Shown here: positions 1 through 11,000 of the stretch, piece after piece
Layout of the letters: every line of letters begins with the position of its first letter
How positions within the stretch are numbered: position 1 is the first letter of the stretch
NCBI RefSeq assembly: GCF_009901525.1
Contig: NZ_CP019288.1
Coordinates: 1,736,001-1,800,000, forward strand
DNA: 64,000 nt
Direction of reading: 5' to 3'
From: Kordia antarctica
GTDB lineage: Bacteria; Bacteroidota; Bacteroidia; Flavobacteriales; Flavobacteriaceae
Translations under genes and position numbers: made by a program
Notes under the pieces: model-generated
The model's input: only the letters and a program-made list of their open reading frames with translations
Told to the model about the DNA's origin: nothing
Database searches by the model: none

Positions 1-2059
1 TATACGTTGCTAGTTGGTCTAAAAACCCGTTTGCAACTGCATAATCCGATTGCCCAGGATTCCCTAATAAGGAAACTCCCGAAGAAAAGAATACCATGAA
101 ATCCATGTCAATATCTTTAGTAGCCGAATCCAAATTGAACGTTCCTGTTACTTTTGGCTCCAATACTTGTTGGAATTCTTTGGTTGTTTTTTTCAGAATA
201 TAATTATCTGAAATCATTCCTGCTGAATGAATAATTCCGTTTAATTGTTTGTGTTCAGTAATTACAGCATCTACACATTTTTGTACTTCTTTTAGGTTTA
301 AAATATCTAGTTGACGATATTCAACTCTATTTTTATTTCCAGCTAATGCTTCAAGCTTGGCAGATTTGTCTTTGCTTATCGCAGAACGACCAGTTAGAAT
401 AACTTTCGCTGTTGTTGTTTGTTGAAGAATTTCCTCTGCGAATAGCTTTCCTAAACCTCCAAAACCTCCAGTAATGATGTAAACACCTTGTTCTTTAAAC
501 GATATTTTTGGTTCTTTTTCTACAGTTTCAATTTCTTTTAATTGCAATACATATCGCTTTCCACTTTCATATTTTACAACCGTATCATTCGAATTTGTTA
601 GATTGAAACGCAATTGACCAACCAAAGTTTCTAACGATTGTTTTTTATCTGTAAAGATGATTTGACCAGAAAACTGAGGATTTTCCAACGCTGCCGTTTT
701 CAACATTCCTGAAATTCCTGCTAATAGTTCATTTTCAGCTTCATTCCCAATAACGAGTTGCACATGTACTTTTCCTTTGTGCTTGCTTTTGAGTACATTT
801 TGAATGTTTTCAAAGCAATTCAAAGCAACTTCACTATATTTTTCAGCAATATTCTTTCCCTCAGCAATTGTAATTGCGGAACAATTGGTATTCGGAAAAC
901 TCTTTTCAAGTTCTTTTGTAGCTATCTCCGATAAATTGTACGCAATGATTTCTTTGTGAATAAATGTATCTTCCTTTATAAGTGAGCTTTTCTCTTCAAT
1001 AGTAGCTTCCCAAATTTGTTTTGCAAATAATGTAGCTGTTTCAAGATTTGCTGGTGCTACCTTTTTACTTTCGGTTGTAAATGTTTTTGAAGTAAATCCT
1101 TTGAGTTTTACACAAATATTCCCTTCCGAATCATAAACATCAATGTCTAATTTTATAATTTTATCTTCAGCCTTACTACCTTTTGCATAATTAACTAACA
1201 CATACATTTCTTTGGTACACGCTGCAATCACACGAATGTTCTCCAAGGCAAAAGGAACCATTGGACTTTCACCAAGATTGTTTAAGTCTTCTGTTAACCC
1301 AATGCTAGCTTGCAAAGCGCCATCTAATAAACTTGGATGTAATATATATTTGTCTTGCGCTGCTACAAATTCCTCAGCCAATTCTAATTTCGCCAATAAT
1401 TGATTTTCTCCTTGATATATTTTTGAAACTACTCTGTGCGCCGCGCCGTATGCTAATCCCAAAGAATCGTAGGCTGCATAAATAGCATCAGAATTAAGTT
1501 CTCCGCGTTTCATTTCTGATTTGGCTTGCTCAATATCGAATACTTCTACTGCTGTTTTATCCAAATAATCAAGTTGTCCTTGACAATGAACAACCTCATC
1601 AGTGCCAGTGTCTTGACTGTAAATTTCGAAGTCTATCTTTCCATCTTCTGTAGTTGTTAATGCAATATTGAGTTGCTTAGTTTCTAATGAGAAAAACGGC
1701 TTTAACCAAACAATATTTTGAATTTCTAATACACTCGATTCGGTCAATTTTGGCAATGCATTTTCTATCGCTACACGCGCCATTTCCAAATATGCAACGC
1801 CTGGCAATACTTTAGCAAATTGATTTTCGCCAAGTTTTACTTTGTGATCTTCAAGAAAAGATTCATCTCCAGTTAAAACAGTACTATAACTTTGCTGATA
1901 TAAATCTGAAGTATTGGTGTGCAACAGCGGATGAATTTCCGTTGCCACCGTGGTTTTAGATGAATTTTGAGAAAACTGCTTTATCAGTGACAATGCGTTT
2001 CCTTTGGATAGTCTCTTTTGTTTTAATTCTGAAACTATGTACTCAATAAAATTTATCAT
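1..2059 (-). CDS. trans-AT PKS, N-terminal part (DH-KR), runs off the left edge
   Basis: The ATG is at 2057-2059, 21 bases after the stop of the upstream PKS gene; the frame stays open to base 1, so the 3' end is missing. Residues 1-30 form a helix of docking type (SKGNALSLIKQF). A dehydratase follows at about 37-330, with the catalytic His72 in EDHKVK...LPG and Asp246 in HPSLLDGALQ, so it looks active. A ketoreductase starts near 360 with TGGFGGLG at 530 and the Ser-Tyr-Asn set (FSS, QSDYAVAN); an Asp after HSAGMIS predicts B-type (D-hydroxy) reduction. There is no KS at the start. The protein therefore completes the module whose KS ends the upstream protein, giving a split KS // DH-KR module and an expected double bond. 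The product and remaining domains lie outside the window. Confidence 0.93.
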   Translation of the reverse strand, partial: MINFIEYIVSELKQKRLSKGNALSLIKQFSQNSSKTTVATEIHPLLHTNTSDLYQQSYSTVLTGDESFLEDHKVKLGENQFAKVLPGVAYLEMARVAIENALPKLTESSVLEIQNIVWLKPFFSLETKQLNIALTTTEDGKIDFEIYSQDTGTDEVVHCQGQLDYLDKTAVEVFDIEQAKSEMKRGELNSDAIYAAYDSLGLAYGAAHRVVSKIYQGENQLLAKLELAEEFVAAQDKYILHPSLLDGALQASIGLTEDLNNLGESPMVPFALENIRVIAACTKEMYVLVNYAKGSKAEDKIIKLDIDVYDSEGNICVKLKGFTSKTFTTESKKVAPANLETATLFAKQIWEATIEEKSSLIKEDTFIHKEIIAYNLSEIATKELEKSFPNTNCSAITIAEGKNIAEKYSEVALNCFENIQNVLKSKHKGKVHVQLVIGNEAENELLAGISGMLKTAALENPQFSGQIIFTDKKQSLETLVGQLRFNLTNSNDTVVKYESGKRYVLQLKEIETVEKEPKISFKEQGVYIITGGFGGLGKLFAEEILQQTTTAKVILTGRSAISKDKSAKLEALAGNKNRVEYRQLDILNLKEVQKCVDAVITEHKQLNGIIHSAGMISDNYILKKTTKEFQQVLEPKVTGTFNLDSATKDIDMDFMVFFSSGVSLLGNPGQSDYAVANGFLDQLATY

Positions 2060-2080
2060 TTTATGGTTTCTTTTAATCTT

Positions 2081-5000
2081 TTATATAAGTTCTTTCAATA
2101 AGATAATAGCTTGATCTGTGTCCATTGACTCATCGTCAATTTTATTAATCAGTTCTTCAATGGAATCTAGATTATCAGATGAAAATTCTGGTATTGATTC
2201 TTTTTGTTTCGTGGCAGATTTACGCTCTGGCCAACATTTTTCTTCTGCAAATGGATACGTAGGAAGATTGATTCGCTTAATTTTTCCTTGTTTGGAATTT
2301 TCACCATTCAACGCCACTAAATATTCTTTTTGTTCAGATGCATCTGTAAAACCTTGCTCTTTCAGACTTGCTGTATTTTGATGCAATAATGGATGAACTT
2401 TTGCAACCGCTTCTACATAAACGGTTGTTTGATTATGTACTGCTGTATTTTCTATCCAATAACGTTCTCTTGCAAATGGATATAATGGCAAGCGCATGCG
2501 TTCAGGTTTGGCTTCTCCGTAAAGAATATTCCAATCGACATCTAAACCTCTTGTCCACAAGTCTAATAGTTTGTTCAGTTTTTTGTCTGCAATCCACTTT
2601 TTAACAATCATTTCTCTGATTTCCTTGTCATTGCTTAGCAATCGAAGTCCTGCTTTGTTCTTTTTCACTTGTCCTTGATAGACATCTTTTATAGCATCTT
2701 CTCCATTGATAAAGTCTTGTAATTTTGAAGCCAATTCGTCCACCGATGTTACCATAAATCCTAAACGTTCTTCCATGGCTTCTCTCCCAATTTGAAGCGA
2801 ATAACTCATTTCAACTAAATCAACAGAAGCTTTATTTTTCTCAATATAACTAAGTAAATTCACTGCCATTTCTTCCAATTGTTCTGTGTTTTTTGCGGAG
2901 ATTGGAACAAGGTATTTTTGATTTTGAGTAATTACTTCTATGTTTTGTTTTGTCACCGTTTTCGGGATATATTCCGCAAGAACCATGTGAGAATTGGTTC
3001 CGCTAAAACCGAAAGCACTTATTGCCGCTTGGCGTGGAATTCCTTCAGCAACATTCCAATCTGTTAAACTATCATTGATATAGAAAGGACTATTTTTTAG
3101 AGAAATATGCTCGTTAAGTTTGTTATAATTTATTGTTGGCGGTAATTGTTTGTGTTGCATAGCCAATAATACTTTCATGAAACCTGCAACACCAGCCGCC
3201 GTTAAACAATGTCCAATGTTACTTTTTACAGAACCTAACGCGCAATACTCTTCATTTTTTGTATATTTTTTGAATGCTCTTTTAAGTGCATCAATTTCTA
3301 TTGGATCTCCTAATTTAGTTCCTGTTCCGTGCGCTTCAATCAATTGAATTTCTTCAGGATTGATATCAAATTTATCATACACATCTTGTTCTAATGCAAT
3401 TTGCGATTCAGCATTCGGTGCCGTGATTCCATTTGTTCTCCCATCTTGATTCACGCCCCAACCTTGAATGACTCCGTAAATTTTATCATTGTCTTTTTCT
3501 GCGTCTTCTAATCGCTTTAACATTACGACTCCAACACCTTCTCCTGGAGCAAATCCGTTTGCTTCTTGATCAAATGTGTGACATTTACCATCTGTCGAAA
3601 GCATTCCAGATTGTGCAGTTTTTATATGCATTTCGGGTCCTGTCATTATATAAACTCCACCAGCCAATGCAACATCACTTGCACCAGATATTAAACTGTC
3701 GCAAGCACTTGAAATTGCTACGAGTGAAGATGAACAAGCTGTATCAATTGCCAAACAAGGTCCCTGTAAGTTTAGGAAATAAGAAATCCGCGCCGCCAAA
3801 ATAGACGATGTTCCGCCTGTAAATCCTTGTGCGCTTAGTTGTTGCTCGCGCGATAATAATTGGTAATCGCCAGTTGCACAACCTACAAATACACCACATT
3901 TTGAACCAGATAATGCTTTCGGATTGTATCCTGCATCTTCTATTCCATGCCAACATGCTTCTAAAAATAAGCGTTGTTGTGGATCCATACTTTCGGCTTC
4001 AATTGGAGATATTGTGAAGAATAGTGGGTCAAATTTATCGTAGTCTTCCACACTTCCCAGCCATTTACTGTTTGTTTTTCCTTGTGCCGGATTTCCAGCG
4101 GCGTAATACGTATCTGTGTCCCAACGTTCTTTGGAAACTTCCGTGATACAGTTTTTACCTTGCGCGATATTGTTCCAAAATTCTTCTTTGTTTTTCGATT
4201 CAGGAAACTGACCTGCAATACCAACGACTGCAATTGGCTGAACCTTGTACGGACTTGACTTTTTTGAAGTTGTTTTTTGTGCTAATTTAGCTCGTAAAGA
4301 AGTTAGTTTGTTTTCTGTAAATTGAAAAACTGGTTTCTTTTCAGTAGTTGGTTTAGCAACTGGTTTTGATACAACCGAAGCAACCTTTTTTGGAGTTGGA
4401 ATATTTTTAGCGACCAATCCAAGTCTTTCCAATTCTTCTTTTACAAATGTCCCAAGCTTAGTTAACGTTGTATGACTGTAAATTTGAGTCGCTTCTAAAG
4501 AAGTTTTATAGTTGTCATTTATTTTACGAATCCACGTTACACCAGTAATCGAATCTAATCCGATGTCTACAAATTGTGCATCTTCGTCAATTTCGTCTTC
4601 CTCCAAATGCAATTCTTTCGCAAGAAAAAGTTTAATTTTTGCAATGATTTCTGATTGAAGGTCTTCATTCGTAGTTGTTTCTTCATATATATCTTCACTA
4701 GTTACTTCTTCTAAAGTTTCAACTTGCGCATGTATCTGAGTTTCTTCAATTGTCGCCGTTGGATTTAGTTTTTCGAGTTCTTCTGTAAGATGTGTTCCAA
4801 GTTTTGTCAACGTTGTGTAACTGTATATTTGAGTTGCTTCTAAAGCAGTTTTATAGTAATCGTTAATTTTTCGAACCCATGTTACGCCTGTAATCGAATC
4901 CAAACCAATGTCTACAAATTGTGAATCATCATCAATTTCGTCTTCTTCCAAATGTAATTCTCCCGCAAGGAAAAATCTAATCTTATCAATAACATCTGAT

Positions 5001-8000
5001 AACATATTCTTTTCAGATGTAGTTTCTTCAACTTCATTTTCTACAGCAATTTCTTTGACAACAGTGTTACTACTTTCGTGCGTAAAATTCTTTTTTATTT
5101 GTTTTAATGTTTCTTGATCTCCAACAAACGTTTTTTCATGCATTGCCAATTCTAATTTTTTCGTCGCTTCCGCTTGAACAATCAACTGTTCTGTAGATTG
5201 CTGTTTGAAAGCCATTAACACAGTTCGTGGCAAGTTTGCGAGTTGCTTCGCGATTTCCATCGCGCGATCAACTACTTCATCTTTTGGCAATACTGGAAGA
5301 TGTGTTCCTCTATCCTTAAATTCAGAACCTCCATATTCGTTTCCTGTTAAGAGTGTTTCGCGTGCTAAGTCGTAGCCCATAATTTCAGGGAAAATGAATG
5401 TTGCCGCGGCACCTGGCGTGAAACCGTAATTCATATAAGGACTCACATATTTACGCTCTTTACTGAATAGTACAAAATCTGCAAATGCGCCTAACGCCCA
5501 ACCTGCGCCAATTCCGTGTCCTTGCATTGCGGCAATGACAGGAATTTTACATTCCATTGCTAATTGGTAAATTTTGATGTCTGTAAACTTGCTTTTTCCT
5601 TCTTGAATAGCAAATAAACCTTCTTTCGTTCCGCCTGAAGCGAAGTAATTATCATAACCTGTTAGGATAATTACTTTGTAAGAATCGTTGTTTTCAATGT
5701 GCTCAAAAACTTCTGTTACACCAGCAATAAAAGCATCGGTAAACATATTTTTTGATTCGCGATCTTCAAATTTTACTTCTAAAATAGCTCCTGCATGCAA
5801 CGTTGTTTTTACAACAGATGATGTTAAAGGAATTTTCTTTGAAGTTTCTTTTTTGATAGAAATCTTCGCTAATTGCGCAATATTTTCTTGTATCGTTTTT
5901 GCTTGCGAAGCTTTCCAAGCGACTAAATTTTCTGTTGGTAATTTTGCGAATGATTTCGCAATTTTAATCGCGGCTGATAAACCATTGTCTTTCTCAAAAA
6001 CTTGAATACTTCCTATTTGTTTTTGTAAATCGCTTCCGCTGAATTTACTTCCTAATAATAGAATTTCTTTGCTGTTATGATTTCCAAAACGATGTGCAAA
6101 TATGAATGCCGCTTGTTGCGATAATTCTGAAATTTCTACTAAACCAGTTGCGTTGTACGTTGCATCTTTTTGATACAAAGTGACATCACAAAATTGACTT
6201 GTAAACCAAGCTTTCGCACTTGCGCCTTTGTCTAAGACTGCAATTACAGGAAACTTTGCGTTTGTTATTTCTTGTGTAAACGCCAATATATCGTTTGCTG
6301 TTGCGCTTTCAGGTAAAAACCCTGAGTATTCGCTCGTCAATAGTATTGGACTGTAATTTTTTGCGCTGTTGACTAATTTAAAAAATGCGCTTATTTCTTT
6401 TACAAAAGATGTAATTCCGCCTTTTTCAGCTTTCTTTTTAATGTTTAGTACCGCAATTGAATCATTTTGTGTTACCGTAAAACTTGTAGTTTTTGGAAGT
6501 TTTATTGTATCAAATTTTACTTTAGTATTTACTTCAATTGAAACTACTTTTTGCAAGTTTGCTACTTTAGCAGAAATGTGTCGTGCTAGATGCTGTTTTA
6601 ATAATTTTAAGGAAGTTTGTGATTTCTTCGCTAAGTTTTCTGCTAAGTTTTGCGCTGTTTTTGCAACTTCCGATGTTGCAACAATTGGCAATGTCCAACC
6701 TTTTGCTTTTAGTTCGCTTCCTGTATGTCCGTTTTCTTTTGGTAATAAGAAGTCATTTGCTTGTACAGCACCAAAACGCTCTTCGAATACTTCAACTTCT
6801 TTGGTACTTGGATAGAAACCTTCGTTTAGTTGTGTATACCTGTAGTTTGCTTTTTCATTACAAATCATGAAATCGCACAACGCTCCAACTAAGAATCCGA
6901 TTCCAGTTGCGCTTCCTTCCAATGCCGCTATTACAGGATATGGAAAAGAGATGAGTTGTTGATGAAGTTTCTGATCTATAGCTACATTATAGCCATTTCG
7001 TACGCCATGTAAAAAGGAATCTTGCAAGCCTTCTAGGAGCAAGACTTTGAGTGTTGTTTCCGATTCAGCACGTTTTAATGCGCTTGCTAATTGCGCTGTA
7101 AGTTCCGCAGAAAGCGTGTTTTTTGTATTTTCTGATTTTATTTTAAGCGTATAAATTCCACGTCCATTATCATATAAATGCACTAATGATGCTGCCGAAT
7201 TTGAAACTTTTACTGGAGTTGCAACTGTATTTAGTGAAAGTGTTACTTGTGTTTTTTCTAATGGTTGCTGTTTTTTAGCAGTTGTTGTTTCAGGAGCATT
7301 TAATGAAATTCCTGTTGGCTTTTTTAATGAAGCTATTACTGGAGTTGATTCTTTTGTTGTTTCTAATGATATTTTCTCCGTTGTGTTTGAAACAGTAGGC
7401 AACGTAATTTCTCTTGGTGTTTTATAATTAATTGTCGCTTCCGCTGGAATTAAAACTTCTTGTTGTTTTGTTTGAACAATTTCAGGTTGTGCAACTACTT
7501 TTTCAACAATTGTTGGTGTTGCCACTTTTGAAGAATCTGCTGTTTGATGATATGCAATTCCATGAATTTGAACACAGATAGTTCCATTCGCATCACACAA
7601 ATCAATATCCAATAAATTAGATTTTTGATTGTTGTAACGAATCCAAGCATACATTTCTTTTGTACATGCTGAGCGAATTTCTACAGAAGAAATCGACGTT
7701 GGAATGATTGAAGTTGTTTGAGATTGAGCTGCTTCAACAAGTCCGATTGCACTCTGAATAGCACTTTCCAAAATACTTGGATGTAATTTGTAATCGTTTA
7801 TTGTAGCTTCAACTTCCGTTGAGAGTTGTAAATGTGCCAATACTTGATGTTCACCAACATACAACGTTTTTATACCTTGAATTGAATTTGTTATTGACTT
7901 CAATTGATTTTGAAGTGTATGAATATCAAGTCTTGAAACCGAACTCGCTTCTAAATAAGTTGCTTCTCCTTGACTGTATATAACGTCATCATTATTTGCA

Positions 8001-11000
8001 TCGCTATAAATTTCATACGCAACCGAATCTTCATTTTGTGCAAACAACACTAGTTGTATTGGTTGATTTTTTGTAAGTGTAATGGACGAACCAAAACGTA
8101 CATCGCGCAATGCCAAAACAGTATTTCCATCTGATGCAGGAAGTCCTTTTTCAATTGCAACGCGCGCCATTTCGATACTTATACTAAACGGAAGTGTTAG
8201 TAACGTTTGATTTTCGTTCGTTGTTTTATAATCGTTTATAAAAAATTCGTCTCCACTAAATGTTGAACTAAATCTAGTTTGTCGTACATCAGAAGTATTC
8301 GTATGTACTAATGGATGCAAAATTGTTGCTGTATTTCCGTTGGTTGTCATTCCTGCTCTGGCAGAAGTTTCAATCCAATAGCTTTCTTTTGCAAATGGAT
8401 AGGTTGGTAAACTGATGCGTTGTGGTTTTTTAGTACCATAAAGTGCTGTCCATTGTATGTCCAACCCTTTTGTCCACCAATCTAGAATGTTGGTATAACT
8501 TTTCTCTTCAATCCAAGCTTCTAATCTTGCTTCAAACGTATCGGATCTGCCAAATTCTAATACAGAACTTCTATGATCTTTTACTTTTCCTTCATACCTT
8601 GTTTTTGTTGTTCTTGCATCATTTACGTAGGATAAAAGTGCTTCTTTTAGTTCTGATAGTGAACTTACTACAACTGCAAAACGCAATTCCATCGCTTCTC
8701 GTCCAACTTGTAATGTGTACGACATCGACAATAAGTCAAGCGTTGATTCATCTTCAAAATGAACTAATAAATCGTGTGCTTTTTCTTTTAATTGTGATTC
8801 CGTTCGAGCCGATAAAACAATCGCAACTTCCGTATTTGGCGTATGTGTTGGAATTGAAATTTTTGCTATTTCGCTTTGCGTATGTTCCTGAATGATGATA
8901 TGTGCATTTGCGCCACCTGCTCCAAATGAGGAAACACCAGCAATGCGGGGAATTCGTTTGTTATCTACAATAGGATTGTCCCATGTTTTGAGAGATTGAT
9001 TTACAACAAAAGGTGTATTATCAAAATCAATATGTGGATTTAATTTTTTAGAATGTAATGACGGAACTACTTGTTTGTGTTGTAGTTGCAATAGTATTTT
9101 CGTGATTCCTGCAATTCCAGCCGCCGATTCGCAATGTCCAATGTTAGATTTTGCAGAACCAAGCAAACAGAAATGATTTTCCTCCGCTTGATTGAACGCT
9201 TTGTTTAGCGAAGTCATTTCTATCGGATCGCCCAATTTTGTTCCTGTTCCATGCGCTTCTATGTAACTTACATGTCTAGGATCTGTGTTTGATTCTCGTA
9301 ATGCTTGACTTATTACACTTGCTTGCGCTTGCGGATTTGGAACACTATATCCATTGGTTTTTCCACCGTGATTTAGTGCGCTTCCTTTGATGATTCCGTA
9401 AATATGATCTCCATCTTTTTCAGCTTCAGACAATCGTTTTAATAAAACAACGCCAACGCCTTCTCCCGGAATATAACCATCGCCACCTTCTCCAAAACTC
9501 TGACAGTTTCCATCACTTGAGATGAATTGACCTGTGCTCAACATTTGGTACTTGTTAGGATTTACACTCACATTTACGCCTCCAGCAATGGCAAGATTGG
9601 TGCGTCCGAGTTTTAAATCTTGACACGCCAAATGCACCGATGTTAAGGAAGATGAACACATGGTATCTAACGTAATACTTGGTCCATGAAGATTTAGTAC
9701 ATACGAAACTCTGTTTGCGATACTTGCCAAACTTCCCGAAAGATTGTATTCTCCATACATAACACCAACATACACGCCAACTTGTCCTGGAAGATTATTT
9801 TCAGAAGGCGCATGCAGACTTTCTCTAGTGTAACCTGCGTCTTCCATTGCCATCCACGAATGTTGTAAAAACAAACGTTCTTGCGGATCTATATTTTTAG
9901 CTTCTCTTGGAGCGATGTTGAAAAATCTTGGATCAAATTCGTCAACTCCAGCTATAAAACCGCCCCATTTACTGTAATGACGATTTGGTTCTGTTCTGTC
10001 TTGACTGTAAAATTCTTTCCAATCCCAACGATCTTTTGGCACTTCAACGATGCAATCTTTTCCGTTTTTTAGGTTTTTCCAATATTCTTGAATGTTTGGC
10101 GATTCTGGATACCGACCGCTTAAACCAATAATTGCAATTGGTTCATCTTTCGCTGAGTTTTCTGTTTTGAATGAAGCTTCAGCCGAATGATGCTGTTGGT
10201 TTCTAGTTTTTCTTCTAGTTTGATTTCTGTCAGATTGTGTATTGCTGAATGTTGGTGTTACTTTAGGTGTTTCCTGTTTGATACTACTTGTATTGTTTTC
10301 AACAGGAGAAAATAATCGCACTAAAATATCTTTGTAATTTTCTGAGAAATATTCGCTCAACGCATTTATCGTTTGATATTCAAAGAATAATGTTTTAGAG
10401 AGTTTCCCAAACGTTTTTTCGAGTTGCGTAGTGAGATTCATTGCTAAAATAGAATCAATCCCGTATTTTTCTAGTTGTGCTTTTTCGTCAATTTCATCTG
10501 ACGGTAATTTTATGATTTTAGAGAATTCATCTCTTAAAAATACAGACGTTTTATTGAATAATTGCTTTCCGTCCATATGTGCCGTTGAAGTTTTTGGTGT
10601 GTTTGATATGCTTGATTTTTCCGCTATCGGCGTTTCAACTTGCTTTTTGCCAGTTGAGAAAAACGTATGTTCTATTTTGTCAAGATCACCTTTTACTGCT
10701 ATGATTTGAGAATGCGAAAAGTTCATACAGTGATAGAATAAATTCATTCCTGATTCCGCGTCCAATGGTGAAATTCCTGTTTCTTTTTGTAATTGTTGTT
10801 TGATTTCGTCGGCAATGATCATTCCGCCTTTTTCCCAAAGTGGCCAATTGATGGAAAGTGTTTTTCCGTTTCTTTCTCCCGTTTTTACAAGTTCATTTCG
10901 GTAGACCGAGAATTGATCTGCAAAAGCATTCGCCGTTGCATAATCTGATTGTCCAGGATTTCCAAACCATGAAGCAAATGAAGAGAAGATGACAAGAAAA

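Noticed and set aside
4430-5017. Tandem ACP sequences read as a generic DNA repeat
   Set aside because: The repetition is explained by two homologous beta-branching ACP domains in frame.
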